DNA of 64,000 nt from Certhia americana. Taxonomy: Eukaryota; Chordata; Aves; Passeriformes; Certhiidae. Within the stretch, counting starts at the first letter, position 1. Every line of letters begins with the position of its first letter. The DNA lies in the NCBI GenBank assembly GCA_018697195.1, contig CM031864.1, positions 26,050,086 to 26,114,085 of the forward strand, given 5' to 3'. Below, piece by piece: positions 21,501-35,698 of this stretch. Below the pieces are notes generated by a model. That model saw nothing but the letters and a program-made list of their open reading frames with translations. It searched no databases and had not been told where the DNA came from. The position numbers and the translations under genes were made by a program.

Positions 21501-22129
21501 AGTACACAACTACTTCCACAACGTTCTCTAGCATCTTCATAAGCTAATTATTAACTGCTATGTTTGCTATGTTTCTACTGCATTGCATAACTTTTTTATC
21601 CAATCATATAATTCAACGAAAACTTATTATGTACCTTCTACTTTTTACAACTCCATAACAAGTTCTAATATTTTCTATTATCTTGATTAACATATTTATT
21701 TGCTTATATAAGGCATATTTCTACTTGCTTAAAACATATTCCTATTTAAGCTACAAATCCCAGTTTTGCTTCTACTGTTCTGAACTTCCAAGCCTTCTCC
21801 AAGGCCTTAGGTCAAACATTGTATCCATCTCTACCCCTGAGCCTGTAGGTTGGAGGCCTTGGGAGCTCTCGGTCTACATTTGCCAGAGCCTAATGTGTTT
21901 CTCACCCAGCCTCTTCAAAGGCCAGAAGCCAAGAGAGCCACCTCCGAGGTTCTCGCCCCAAAATGTGTGTTCCTGAAGACATATCTTACCCTTTCACTGG
22001 TTTAATCATGTGTCAGTATTTAAAATTGGCCACTGATGGGGTTTTTGTCACATCTACATGAAACCAACAAGGCAAGGAAACCACTTCCACACCAATAAAC
22101 CAATAACAAACCAGGACAAAATGTTACTG
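21501..22129. other. AT-rich linker between two retroelements
   Basis: Lies between the dispersed element and the truncated ERV. The right half (21780-21980) is GC-richer. It may be part of an LTR on either strand, but no partner copy exists in the window to test this. Confidence 0.35.
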
Positions 22130-22814
22130 TTACTCTTGTTTGAAATACTTCTGAAATAAATTTAGTAAAACCCGTCGAACATCTTTGTAGATTTACAAGT
22201 TAAGTTTTAGAAAAATAAAATCATGTCAAAGAAAATTCTATAAAGCAGTGAAAAACATATATGCATCTTCCTCATAACCCTGGGATTCTACTCCCTAAAG
22301 TTGTTAAGTCTTTATATCAGTCTACTTGCAAGGCAATTGCTCATCCCATAAGCTTAGATGCATTTCTTCCTTGATTGCAAATAAAGCATTGCACCTTCCT
22401 TTAAATCAAGGCATATGATTTTAACTATGGTGCCAGGTATGCAGAGGTCACAACATTGTTTTCATTGTCTCAAACCAGGTAAGTGCAAACATATAGATCC
22501 ATTCAGACATGTAAATAAGAACTTGTTATCCCACTGCAGTAATACCTCTCTTAGACTAAATCAGTATTTCCGTGTCTGCTTTTATGATCTTAGAATGTTC
22601 TTTTCTGGCTCTTTAAAATAGGTATTGTGTTTGCATTCTAAAATGTCATAAATATTAAGAAAGTCCATGTCTCAGTGAAGCTGTCTTTTGTCCAATATAG
22701 GAAGGTAACAGCAGGCTGTCACAAAACACCTCTTTTCACTGGGCAATTGGTTAGGTCACTAAGGGTAGATTTATAAAAAAGGACTGCATCTCTGCAACAC
22801 AGGATAGCAGAGCC

Positions 22815-23060
22815 TCCAGGGTTTAATAACATTAATGGCAGTCTCATTAGCTATAGCGGCTGCTGCCAGTATGTATCTGCCAGCCCACTATCACATTTTT
22901 AAGCCCAGGGCAGCCCCTTTGGGCACATCCAGTCCATGGCTCTTGCACTTTGTTACCAGGGCTAGTAAAGCCCATTCATATTTTTTCCCTCTTTTCTTTA
23001 AAAAAAGAGTCCATACCTGTAGAATGGGGTCTTCCACTTTAACAATGGGGGCTTAACAGG
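22815..23060 (-). pseudogene. gag-like remnant of the truncated ERV
   Basis: Reverse complement aligns with 10090-10330 of the first ERV ('GAATGGGCTTTACT', 'GAGCCATGGACT', 'AAACCCTGGAGGCT'). In-frame stops and small deletions break the frame. It supports the gag-like call for both copies. Confidence 0.55.
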
Positions 23061-23338
23061 GGTCTTTCCTATAACAATGCTCCCACTTCTCCCGGCAGTG
23101 TCTCTTATTCACAAAGGGGTCCTGGGTCCTGACACTCACAGCTTCCCCACTGCTCTCTGCAGCATTCTCCACTGCCCACAGCAGTACCTGCTGCTCTCCT
23201 GGGACTCCACAGCACCTCCACTGCCCTGCAGCTTTCTCTGCTGCTCTCCCCAGCCTTACCAGCTTCAGGCAGCAAAAATCTGCTGCCCTCTATCTCTCTG
23301 CAATACCACGGCAACTTGTTGAATCAGTGGTCACCAAT

Positions 23339-23682
23339 TGTCGCTGATGTTGGAGGCAGGAATGCACTAAAAACACTCCAAAGTTTATGCAGCAACAGCC
23401 ATGGTTTATTGATGTGCACCCCCCTTTAAAGGGGCTTTGAATTTCCCACTCATACAACCTGATTGGTTAAGGGTCTTAACTCTGCCCATGCCACTGGTCA
23501 ATGATATGTCTGCATCCATGGCTCAAAGGAATTGGCTTGAGTCCCCTGTTTGAGTTCAAATTCAGCCAATAACTTTTACACCTGGGGATTTGTTTACGTA
23601 TATTCCCAGAGGAGCTAGGTCAGGTTGCTGTCTGCTAGGCCAAATTATTTGTGCAGCTTATAGACCAGCTGTAGCTGTCACA
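23339..23682 (-). repeat. 5' LTR of the truncated ERV
   Basis: 344 bp on the - strand, beginning TGTGACAGC and ending GCGACA, the same last bases as the LTR at 9564-9877. AATAAA is present (complement 23405-23410). The next bases are ATTGGTGACC, in primer-site position. Confidence 0.8.
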
Positions 23683-23958
23683 AATTTAAACACTGACCTG
23701 CATTTCTAAGAAAAAGATATCTTTAACTTGTGGAAAAAGGAGGTTTAATTTTAAAATTTTCTTAAATTACATTTTTTCATGGATTTTCCTAACCTATTTC
23801 ATCTCGGGTTTATAAAAAATATTTTTGTGTGTTTTTCTCGGCTGGCTGTTTTCTGTAAGTTGCAAATGAAAACAGTCTTTTTTCCCCAGCCCCAAGATGG
23901 AAGGAAAGGCTGTCAGTCGTCTCTACTGATGTTTCATTCATTGTTTATTCTTTCTTAT

Positions 23959-24350
23959 TGTTAGCGTTCAGGAACACACATAATCATGGATCGATTATAT
24001 GCAGGTGCTTTTATTGAAGCGTGCGGGAGCTAGGGGTATTTCAACCCAAATCTAGCTCCATCGTCTTTGTCCAAGGTGCAAATATTTATACAATTTCAGC
24101 TATAGCAGTTATACAACTCTAGTTACATTAGCCCATCCTTGTACCACCCTTGTACCATCATGTACGAATCTTATCTCTGGGTGGGTGTCTTGGAGACCCC
24201 AAGTACCAGTTCCTGTCATGGGTGGATATTTTGGAAATCCCCAAGTACTCATTCCCGTAAGCCTTTACCCATCCCTAATACCAAGCATTCTTGCGGCCTA
24301 CTTCTACATGATTTTTTAAAGCATTTAACCCTATACTAACATTATCATTA
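23959..24350 (-). mobile_element. LTR of another ERV (solo or 3' LTR)
   Basis: On the - strand it ends CTGAACGCTAACA at 23959, preceded by AATAAA (complement 24010-24015) and a TATAAAT box (complement about 24085-24090). The start near 24350 (TGTAATGATAATG) is a guess. Sequence upstream on the - strand to about 24830 may be internal ERV sequence but has no long frame. No target duplication was confirmed. Confidence 0.5.
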
Positions 24351-25746
24351 CATTCTGTTCCTGACCGTCAGAGCTCTTCATTGCAGGTCAGTCCAATGCA
24401 CAAAACCCATGAATCCCACCCACACAGGGTGGCATGTACATTTATACTACAATCCATGTGATCAGTATTTATAATAGTTCTCCAATAACTATTATCCACG
24501 TTAGAAAGTTAGACTCTACTCTAAACCAAACATAATGTGCCGCCTCACTGCAGAGCATGGAGGCAGATGAGAATGAAGGAGGAAGCCCAAAACCACATGG
24601 ACTTCTCCATCTTGCCTTCACCTGTCTGCCATCCTAAAATCCCATATATCTAAAATTCTCACCCTGTGATAAAACTACACACTATTCTACCATCTAATAC
24701 ACACTCTTGAAAACTTTGCTTCATCCCAGAGCCTAAAAGCCATTTTTCCATGACAAAGGTTAAATCCACTGTTTGTCAGAGATCTTAAAATCTCTTAAAC
24801 ATGCAAAGAAATATTTCTCATAATTCCAGACTCCAACAATTTCACTGTTTTCAGACACATTAAATGGTTTTGCTGATACCTGCAATATTTATATACCTAG
24901 TCCTTACCAATGTAAAAAACAAATCTTTTGACTGTTCTGTCATATAAGCTGATATTCTTTTTATCTTGTATTCCCATTTTCCCAGCTACAGCACCTGGGA
25001 ATTTTTTTCAATCATGCAAAGATTTCAAACTCTGATAGCAGAGAGTAATTTTGGTCTTTGTGTATGTATTTTCTAAAATATATAATGCAGAGTTTTAAAA
25101 ATATAAATTGGAAAATGCTCTTGAAATTCAATCTTAAACCTGTACTAGGAAAATTATTAAATTAGACCACTGTAATTTAGTTAATAATCACACTACATTT
25201 ATTTAACATAGACTTTATAGCTGTTTTCCAGTTATATTTAAGTCTCTCTCTCCTCTTGATTAAACATTATGCAGCAATATACAGCAGTGCAAAACTCTGA
25301 CTTGTAGTGATAATTATAATTCATTAAATATTGATCAAATTAAATCTAAAATTACTTGGATGTCATTCATTTGCTAAGTACAAAATAAAATCCTATAACA
25401 TGCAAAATAACTTAGTGGTTATGTACATAAACTAATAAAATGAAAATATGCATGGTAATATTCTCAGTAAGGAAAGAAGTTTTTCTTAAATTAAAACTGT
25501 AATTTGACCAAGATGATTATCCCTGCTCCTGCCCTTGAAAATCTGCCATTTGACTGCTGTCACCAGCAGCACAATTCAGAATGCAAAATTACATTCTTAT
25601 TTCTTTTTAAATCATATAGAAGTTTCATCAGCACTTTGGAGCTGGTAAGTGCATACCAAATATCTCCTTTTCGCAGACAAGAGGATTACAAGGAACATTT
25701 AGTATAAAAACCTGCCACTTTCAGGTACCAACTCTCATGTTTTTAA
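24351..25746. other. Non-coding tract, no gene recognised
   Basis: The first roughly 480 bp may belong to the adjacent ERV. From about 24840 the sequence is strongly AT-rich with no frames of note. Confidence 0.5.
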
Positions 25747-25975
25747 GCAGTCATAGAACCACAGAATTGTTTGGATGGAAGGGACTTGGAAACTCATCTT
25801 ATCCCACCCCCTGCCTAGGACACCTTCCACTGTCTCAGGGAGCTCCAAGCCCTTTCCAGCCTGGCCTTGGACACTTCCAGGGATCCAGGGACAGCCACAG
25901 CTTCTCTGGGAACCCTGTGCCAGGGCCTCCCCACCCTCACAGCCAAGAATTCCTTGCCAGTGAGAATCTTCACAG
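25747..25975 (-). mobile_element. CR1 LINE fragment, 3' end
   Basis: Reverse-complement CR1 tail: 'CATAGAACCACAGAATTG', 'GGATGGAAGGGACTTGG', 'CCTTGGACACTTCCAGGG', 'CTGTGCCAGGGCCTCCCC'. The frames over it are repeat-derived. Confidence 0.9.
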
Positions 25976-28900
25976 TATCTTGGTGCTGTTTGGGTTTCTA
26001 CACTACTGGTATTTTAAAGGGTTGGAGGCACAGCTTCTTAAAGGTTGGAGACACAGGGTCTTCTCCAAGTGTGGTCCTACACCATTCCTCGTCCAAGTCA
26101 CTTCCATCATTCTGGCTACATGGAAAGCACTGGCATTCCCATGGGATTTACTAACCAGTGAGTGTCTCAGCAGGACTCCCAGGGAAGCAGAGCCATCCAC
26201 ACAGTTGCATTTGGGACAGGCATGTCCAGGATGTTGGTGCTGCTTTCTGCTTAGAATTTTTACCCTTTTTGTACAGTTGCTTATTCAGGGATGAGCAGCA
26301 CATTTGCCTTGGTGTGTGGGACAGGATCCCTTGAGCATTTGATGCTGCCTTAGCTGCTTCCCTTCACTCCTGGGATGCTCAAATGTGGCACAAGACCCTG
26401 AATACTCTGAGCCCAGACGCTTCATCTTTACATTTCCTTACCTGGCAGTTCAAACCCCTGGGCCTCCAGCAAAGGCTATCTACTCTGCCTGACCTTAGCA
26501 CAGGTCACTCTTTCCACAGTCTTCACAGCATTCCAGCAGGCAGTGAGCCTGCTCTCCAGACCTGCATGGAAAGGACAAGGTGTATAAGAACATTTGGAAA
26601 AGAGCCTGATGTATGAAAGCTTGTAAATGTCCCTGAAATTTCTGCTGGCCTTTTCCCTTCAGCCAGGCTTGGTTATTTTTGCCTTAGTTCAATAGATTTT
26701 TGAATTCACTCATAACCTTTAGAAAATGCATCCCAAACAACCCACAATACAGGCAAATTTGTAGTTTGTTTTTTCTCTCTGAGTAAGGACATGTGTAAGT
26801 GATGATTCCCTTTTCCTGCCACCCCCCACAAGCTGGCTAGCTCAGATTTAGGGGGATGAGGAGAGGGAAATCTTCAAGATAGGGAGAAGAGATTCAAAAG
26901 AGGCCCCTTACCTCAGGATGTATTCCAAAGCTTTATTCTCAATGAAGGGAATGCCCAGGAGGCAAGGACGGAGCACAAGGAGGAAGAGGGGTTTTTATTT
27001 TTTTGGGGTCGGGGTCAGATTACCTGGCTGAAAGCCATAGGTTAGAGTCAAGGGGCAGGTAAATCAGGCCAGGTTACAGTTTCTGGGGGAGGGGTTTTTG
27101 AGGAAAGGCATTCCCTAAAAGGGATGCAACATGTAAGGTTAAAGGAAAAGCAGCTGTTGGACTTCAAATGGACTCAGATGTTCAGGGATGCTTTGCCAAT
27201 ACCTGGTGTAGGGAGAGCTGGTACCTCAGTAAAAATGCTTTAGAGATTTCATTTCCATGGCAAGTTAGCCACAACTGTGGCATGCCCAGGAATAATTGCT
27301 AGCTTTGTCAGGCTGAGGAATGGCAGTACTGCAGGAAGGAGGAGGAACCCTGGCAGCAGAGAGAGTGGCAGGGCTGAGCAGCACCAATAGGGAACACCAG
27401 CAGTAGGGAAGGTGAATAAACCACACACTGCTATGGAAAGTGAAACAATTTTGTAAAGGACAGAAGCTGAAGAGTGGGAATGACAAGCACACACACAATT
27501 ACAGGGAGCTGCTGAGAGCAAAATGCACATTTATTTAGCCAAAGAGCAGCTCTGTCTGGTGAGATCTCTTCTTGCAGCCTACAGCTGTTGAAACTTAGCA
27601 ATTTCCTACATTTTCCCTATGTTTCATTGAGAGGCATGTAAAGAATCATCAATTCTTGTCACCAGCTCTGTGTGTGCAGCAGAGCACAAACTGACTGGCA
27701 AGGTCCACAAACCTTCTACATCTGGAGACAAACCTGAGCATCCACAATCAATTTTAACACTGTGTTAATAGTCAATATAGGAGGAGGAATAAAGAACAGC
27801 AAAAAAAGAAATGAGGAATTATTTTAATAAACTAAATCAATTGGTCATATTACAAAATTCCACAGAGATGTGACTCTGTCAAACTTGACATATGTACCTT
27901 AAGCAAGCCAGAGGAGGAGTGAGAGGGTAACAGCAATAAAGAGGCACCAGAGCAGATATCTGTGCAATGACTGGAGCAGGACTGGTTTACTATTTAGACA
28001 GAAATTTATAAGAACAAGCAGCAACCTGACCTGTTTTTCAGAGCAATAGTCTATAACAGCAGAAAAGGGAGGATTTATTCTCCCTGAGCAATGTAATTTC
28101 TGAGAGTTAACACACCTCAGCAGTTATGGGCTGCTGCTTCTTTGGCAAACCAGAGAGCAAAGCCAGTGATGCTCAAAAGTTTGCTCCAGTTAGATCAATA
28201 AATACCCTGAAGGAGATGGATATCAGTCCTTGTGCACCAGGGTTCACTTACTTGGAAGTAAAGCAGGCTAATTACTGACTGTGTCAGCTATGTGATCCTT
28301 AAAGCAGCTGAGAAAGAGTGAGAGACTACCAGGTAATCTGAGTTTAAACACTAGCTAAAATCTACTACTTGTTTAAAAAAAAAAGTTTACAAAAAGACTG
28401 CAAATCCAGATGAAATGCCCCTGATTCATATGGAGATTCTGGAATTCATACCACAAATATTGACTGAAATGACTCTAATACCAAGTGCAGGCTGTGCCCT
28501 AAGTTAAAGATGTTTTGGTTCACACCCTAAAAGTGAGGACTTCAGCTCAAAACAGGCTCTCCCTCATCCTTTGGGAGGAATTGGTGCCTCTCCCAGCCTT
28601 GGGATAGCTCTAAGGGAATAAAAGGAAGTTTGTGGGTCCATCCCTCCTGGTTGGCAGCATGGCAGACAGGCATTTTTATGTAGTGTTAACTTTTCACAAT
28701 CCTATTGTATTTCTTTCCTCCCTCTGTAAAATAACGACACCAATAAAAACTTGGATTGAAATATTACCTAAAATTATTACAGAAAAATATAATTCGAGGG
28801 GAAAAATTGAGTACTAGCAACGTATACCAACCTTGTAATGAAAACAAGATGATATTTTCACTGAGACTGCCAATCAATTTCTTAATATTAATTTTTTTCC

Positions 28901-31900
28901 TTCATTCTTAATAATTTTAAGCTTATATCTTGGATGTAACTACTTAGGAATATTTGGATTTATGTCATAATGTCCTAAAAGCTGTAGCTGGAGTCACTAT
29001 AACAAAATATACCTTGATGAATAATTAAATTTAATTTTATTGTTCACATATAAATAGCAGATTTACCATTGCAAATACATAGTGGATTGTTAATAAATTC
29101 AAGACTGCAGCTTGTCTTTTTTCCTACACATTTTAGTTGCTGGGTAGTTATTTTTGAGTTTATTTATACACAATGGGAAATAGGATGCCTGACAGAAATG
29201 AAACTTCATTAAATAAGATTATTTTAGTAGGCTTTGATACAGGGTTTAATTCTTACTTACAGCAGGGTCTGTTCAGATCACACTGGCAATAGATGAAATA
29301 AGCACTACATCAGACCCCCAAATACTGGTGTATATTAGACACAAACTACAGGCCTATGGAGGTAAACCATCATTCAAAATTAGATTAGAAACTGAAAAAC
29401 TCATTTGTGCTAAAAAGCCTTTAGATAATAGAGGACCAGCAACAGCTTGGAATCAGGGAAATTATCATATTCTATACTGGGAAAATGGATAAAAGACAAA
29501 AATAGTCAGCTGGCAGGGTGTACTTAGGGAAAGATTTCATCTTTACCAACCTTGTTTAAGCCAATGAACCTGCAAATTCTGTGACAGAAATACGGACACA
29601 ATCTGAAACATCAAAAACCAAGGCCAGTTTTAGCTACCAAAACTCTCCTTTAAAACAGCTCACGTCTCTGTCCTGGTGCTGGTGGCCCAAGGCCACCCCA
29701 CATGTCCCCAGGGAGAACCAAAGCACCCGAATTTGAGACTGAAATAGGGAACTGGGGGGCGAGGTTAAAGTAACAGAAACTGGCCAGACTGAGAGAGGAA
29801 GTCTGGCACAAGTTTTAGCCCACAAAGTGGAAAGGTTTAGGAAAAGCTTAGAGCAAGGCTGGATTCAATTTCCCCAAGTGCCTTGAAGGTTTGAAGCTGA
29901 GTGAGAGGGTACCAGATATGCATCAATTCATATAATCTTGAGTATTGATCAGTGTGACACACAGATGCAGGAGACCTCATTACATGCCAATAAGGAAAGA
30001 AAGCTTGCTAATAAATCTGCATACTAGGAATGATACTCCTTTTAATTTCAATGTTACTTTGAAACTATATGAAAAAATTCTCTATCCAAACTCTATCATA
30101 CCCTTTTAGACACGGAAACCTATTCAAAGGCTGTATCTTTTGTATATATTAAAGATATAGCTTATCTTTCACAGAGTTTATTAGCTGTGCAGCCATTCAT
30201 TTTTAGGATTTTTTTCAAGTGATCTTACGAGAAAGATAATAACAAATTAGGTCACCAAGTCCTGTTTAGCCCTACCTGTCTACAAAACATTAAAATATTT
30301 TCAAATTGGTATGTGCTCAACCTACTCCAATATTTATTCCAGGATTTTAAATGCTGCTAATGGCATAATAACTGCTCCACAATTTTCTGTTACTTCCTAT
30401 ACTGCCAGACAGGAGGGGAAAAAAAGAGGCCTCAATGAAATAACCTAATTTTTTTAGGTCACCTTTATTACGGCAGAAATTATGTCTCCAGGTTATCAAT
30501 GTTCAACATCACTGTTTTGATTAAACATATTTCTAACATGCCACGACTATAAAACAGCCTTTCCCCAGCCATCTTCCTGTGGATAATAGACAGAAATTCT
30601 TAAATATAATTAATGGCTGGGTATAACCATCCATTTTATCTGGATTTTCCAAAGCCACGGTGCTGTGACACAGAGGTTGATACATGGGTGCCAGTGATGG
30701 TAACTAATCATTTATGTCCTGGGAAAGTGGTGTTTTCTGTTTTTCATTCACTTCAGCCTGAGAGTCTAATGGCAGACAGGTAATCTAACACCCATTAAAA
30801 GTGTAAATTATGTAGTCATTTACAAATGGGAAACAGTAGACAAATCTGTTAAGCACTTTGCTGAGACCATCATTTGAAAGCCACAACATTATCAAACCTT
30901 TCCACAGCTAATGCCTTCAAACCCAGCACTGTAAATTTGTTAATGCTGTCAAAGCCAGTTTATTCCTCACTGCTTTATCTGTCAGGGGCAAATGTTTACA
31001 TTATCACTCCTTCTGAGACATCCCTTTATGTTGTCCTTGTAGTAGAGAACAGAAATAGCAAAGATTTTAGCACTTCTCCAAAGAAGAAGAAAGAAACAAT
31101 CAACAGATTTTTCAGTTTTCTCCCTATTAGCAAGTGAATTCTGACAGAGGAAGGCTCAGTGATTTAAATAACATTTCAATCATTAATCACCCACAATTAT
31201 GGCTAAGACAGTTGAGAGTCACAGTAGAAGGAGTCAGGCTGTAGCTGAAGCAGCTCCACATTTCAGTAAAACACTCATGCATCAAGGGGAACATTTGGGG
31301 ATGTTAGTGTTTCCTTTTTTATAGATGTTTCTCCAAGCCATTGTTTGAAATATGTACCTAGATGGATTTAGCAGAGCTTCTAATCCTTAATTAAGATGGA
31401 TAAATACAGGAATGTTTAAAATCCAGTTTTTCAAATGATGCTGCATTTTCAGCGACCTTGAAAAACCTAGAAGGGTTGTCATTCCTTCCAGTGTATCACT
31501 GCAAGTTGGGATAAAAAAAATTTGAATTCTAAGAATAGTTATCTGATTCATCTGGTACAGGGCATTGAGAGACAGGAAAAGATAATTCTGTGCCAAAGCT
31601 GTGACTCCAGTCAGCTTGAGCATCTCTAGCCTGGACAGATTTGTCCATTCAGATACCCAGATTGGTTAGTGTGCCAGTTCTGTTCCTTCCTCCTCTTTGA
31701 CTCTACAGATCTAGTAGATTATAATTTTCTCATTTAACTAACATCCAGATTTTTCCATCTGGCTTGGATTAGTGCCTGAGATCACATCCCTTGGAGTGGA
31801 TAAACAAATTCTCACTCTGATATTTCCAGCACAAACCTCAGAAATTTATTGGTGGTAACTTTATTACCCTGTTGTCAGCATGACTGTTACGACATTTTAC

Positions 31901-33679
31901 AGTCACTGCCAATATCCATAGAAAGCTGACCTTAGGGGTTCCCAACCTCCTCCTGACTTGGGACCACGTGGAATCAATAGTTTGGGTGCTGCTTCTGCAT
32001 CAGGCAATTATCTAAGAACCCCTAAGCAATTCCAATACTGTCATATGACTGTGATTTTTGTCTTATTGATGTGTGAGATTTTCTGGATTTGGGGGTGGGG
32101 ATTTTCTTACTTTCCACTCAAAGGAAATAGGAGTAAACACATGCAGTTTCAGGACTGAATTTGAACCAAAGCACAAATTTCCTTGGGGGTACTCACATGA
32201 AAGGCTTTCTTTCCCACCCAAGCGTTTTCTTTTCATCAAAGTTTAAATTTTAGTGACAAATGGTACCAATTTGCTTTAACTCCTTGCTGTTAAGTGCACT
32301 TAAGTGCACTAAAGGAATGTGTGCACCCATAAATAAACAACAGTCACTGCAAGATGTGAGCCTGAGCTGCTGGAAGTGTCACCCAGGAGGAACTTTGAGC
32401 TTGGCACAGGATTTGGGATGCCTGGGCCTTCCATAAAAAGTGGCTCCTATTGGACATGACTTTACCTACTCACTCTTGGGCAGATATTCATATATAGAGC
32501 ATCCTCAGTATATTTTAGATAACATATCAATCACTGTTTTTGACATACTTAGTCATGACATGAGCTTCCTTCTCAAAATGCTTTCCAAAGGTCTCATTTT
32601 ATTACAAAACTGATGTTCTTCCCTATTTCTTGCCATTTTGAAAGCAACTAATATAAAACCAGCTGTCAACAAGTGACTAAACCTCTGAAGATCATCCTTG
32701 CTGGTTGTCTAATAAACAGGATCCCCGGCAGATGTACTTCAAAAGCAAAGCAACTCTCCCTCATTAACCTGTACAGAACAGAAGCTATTGCATTAGCGGG
32801 CAATTATACCCCTCAGATATCTTCCATATCACATTCCAAGCACATGCCAATATTTAAGCATCTGCCAGACAGCAGGTGGTTTGTAAATCATTCTTTTCAA
32901 ATTATGTTGCTAATGGCATGTATGAAATGACTGAAAAATGACATGTTTCCTCCTCTCTGTCATTAAAATCAAATAAATTGCTGCAGTGCATTATCTAAAG
33001 ATTGAGAAGTATAAAGCACTGGCAAACCTGGGGTTCCCATTTTCCATCTTATTGTCCATTAATGATGGATAATACTCTGGGATATTTGATTTCTATGACT
33101 CCCCTCTACCAGGAACAATTAAAGACAATCAAAGGCATCATCAATGAGTTCCCAAATGGAACAGAGCTTGTTAATTAGGAACAATCAGCCAATTCGTCAC
33201 ACAGTATTGACAGCTAGAAGAGTCTGGCTATAAAAATAGTGAAGAATTCCTGTAAGAACACAGGGACACTTGGGAAAACAAATGCCATTGTGGGGAAACA
33301 AGGGAGAGAATTTGGAAGTAAAGTTGAGCCCAGGGAGAAAGGAGAGGTGGGAGGAAGGGGTGTTAAGATTACACCTATTTGATATAAATTCACTGAGTCA
33401 GAGCTGTCTTGCTCATGACAGGAGCTGCTGAATGTTCTCCCTGTTGCTATCCCAACCCACAAGCTTTCAATTACCTTTTCTTCCCTCTCTCCAGCTGAAG
33501 AAGGGGCTGATGGAAGGGCTTTGGTGAGGCACTGGGCATCCAGTGGTGCCCAGCCACACTAAGACAGACAAATCCCTTGGGGTGTTTGACAATCCTTCAT
33601 TGCAGAGTTCCCAGTGAGTGCTCAATGAGGAATTCAGTTTCTTTTCTGGAAGCTTAGGGTGTGCAAATATAGAAACACA
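25976..33679. other. Long non-coding tract, no gene recognised
   Basis: About 7.7 kb with no frame above 93 codons and no clear repeat family. 26900-27250 has T-rich and purine-rich runs that could be a decayed LTR. 30440-30860 and 32940-33210 look like single-copy regulatory-type sequence with many homeobox, SOX or TCF-like motifs. A short palindrome lies at 32293-32310. It could be intronic. Confidence 0.5.
32293..32310. repeat. 18-bp perfect palindrome
   Basis: AGTGCACTTAAGTGCACT reads the same on both strands. It comes from a tandem doubling of TTAAGTGCAC. No known site is assigned. Confidence 0.8.
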
Positions 33680-33780
33680 AATGGTCTGAATTGGAAAGGA
33701 AAGGACCTTAAAAGCCATCTCATTCTGACACCCACTATGCCAGGGGCACGTTCCTTCACTTGTTCTAAATCCTGTACAAC
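33680..33780 (-). mobile_element. Degenerate CR1 3' fragment
   Basis: 'GAATTGGAAAGGAAAGGACC' and 'GCCATCTCATTCTGACACCC' resemble the reverse CR1 tail with many changes. It is short and old. Confidence 0.5.
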
Positions 33781-33957
33781 AGATTAATCTTATGAGGATA
33801 AAACACTTTTCCAAGTCCTTGGCTTGGCTGCTGAGTGTGGCAGTGCTTGTTCTACTTTTCCAAACTGGTTTCTTACCACAGCCTGCTAGGTGATGTGGAC
33901 ACTTGAATGGACATATCTAGGATTGTCCTGTTCCTCTTCACCCAGAAGAAAACCATT

Positions 33958-34022
33958 TATCACAGAATCACAGAACAGCCTGGGGTGGAAGTGGACTCAA
34001 AAATCATCTAATTCCAACCATT
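33958..34022 (-). mobile_element. CR1 3' terminal fragment
   Basis: 'ATCACAGAATCACAGAACAG' followed by 'GGGGTGGAAGTGGAC' and 'CATCTAATTCCAACC' is the extreme 3' end of CR1 in reverse orientation. Confidence 0.7.
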
Positions 34023-35647
34023 GCATAGATGTCCTGATTAAACCAGCTGTTAACTCAGAGAGAAAAGTCAATTTGTGCTTTACCTTGTGAGCATGGTGCT
34101 CGGAAATGAGGTTTATGCCCTAAATAAATAGACAGACATAGGAAGAAACCTAGGGCCCTATAGAACCATCTCATTGGGACATAAACAAGGGATGTTTGAA
34201 TACGTCCTTTCAGGATGTCCCCCTGTTACAAATGACTGGCAAAAAGGATGCAGTCTTCATAAAATCAGGCAGTCAGAGTTAAGAATTTGGAAAGCTGACT
34301 TGATTTTGGGCTGCAAAAGTTTTCTGTAATAAATTAAGTAAGACAGTAAATCTTCTTATTTTTTTCATGCTAATTTTATATAATTTCTATTAATGAACAG
34401 TTGCTTCCAAAATCCCTGCTGTTTCCAGATCCTGAGCATTCTAGTTGATTGGAGACTTCCAGATATTTTACATCAAAATAACTGCCAGTTAAAATGATGG
34501 ATGAGCAACGGGAAAGGGTTCATAAGTATTGGAGGAGAGCTGTGATGTGCTTTAGCTCTGTAGCCTTCTGGCACAGCCAATAAAGACAAAACAATAGTGG
34601 AGATTTACTATAGGAAGGAGCTGTAAACAAGGCAGCAGTCAGTGAAAAACACTGCTGCAGTGCAGACACAAAGTACCACACAACTCTGGGACACTTCTGT
34701 TTTGCCACCTAAAACAAATATATAAAAATCACAGCCCATTCAAACTGGATTTTATTTTTTTCATTTTAGAGAGGATCAGTGCATTGGAAAAGCCTTGCAG
34801 TTCCTAAGGACTCCACACAGAACTCACACCGGGAATTAAAATACCATGGCACCACCAGTGATTATCTTTATATTTTGTCAGTGTCCACCCTTTATTGCCT
34901 CTCCCATACTATCTGGTAGCACCAAAAGATCTGATCCATTTACTCTAATCAAAAGTTCCCCACAAATCTCTCTGGTTCCTATTTAGTCTGAATGAAGCAC
35001 CTCATCCAAACCACCAGCGATTCCACTGAACAGAGCCCAGCCCACTGAAAGAGCAGCAAACCCACAAAATTGGTCCCATAAGTCACACAGAATGGGTCTG
35101 CTCCAAAATATTTCTAGTTTCAGTAATTAAGGAAGCATTACCAAGCTTGCTGAAATCTCCAGTGAGTTTTAGAGTAATGTGAGCAGTTCTCAGGTCTTCT
35201 GCATTCCTGTGTATATTGAATTATTTACCTACAAGACACAGAGCAGCTCAATATCACAAGTGAACCATTTGAGTTTTCTGCAATACTTGGATTGAAATTT
35301 TCTGACTATAAAATCAAGGTAATTGTTACTAAAATCTTCTGAAGTGTTTTATTCATGATTTTATAGTGAGGGAGGTTGGATGGCCAGCTCAGGCTTTACT
35401 GCATAACCAAAAAAAGAATCTGAAAATTGGAGATTTGGGTTATTTCTAAGTAGCCTTTCCCACAAGGGTTCAGATGGATGTGGTGATGGACAGTGTAGGG
35501 AATGGTGAGAAGTATATGCACATCTGGTTCCAAGCACGGAGAAAATCCATGTTAAGCACGTGCATATGCTCCAGCAACAACAACAGGTACCACAGTCTTT
35601 TCAAATAAACCCCCTCTCCCCAAACCAATCAACCAACCAACCAAACC

Positions 35648-35698
<51 letters not shown>

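Larger units (their letters stand above)
22130..23682 (-). mobile_element. Truncated ERV related to the 9.6 kb element
   Basis: Read on the - strand: LTR (23682 to 23339), a primer-site region, a gag-like stretch matching the first ERV's at 10090-10330, and an AT-rich part (22140-22260) matching about 11720-11850. Homology stops near 22130 and no 3' LTR is seen, so the 3' part is deleted or replaced. The LTRs of the two elements share only general features, so they are different subfamilies. Confidence 0.75.
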
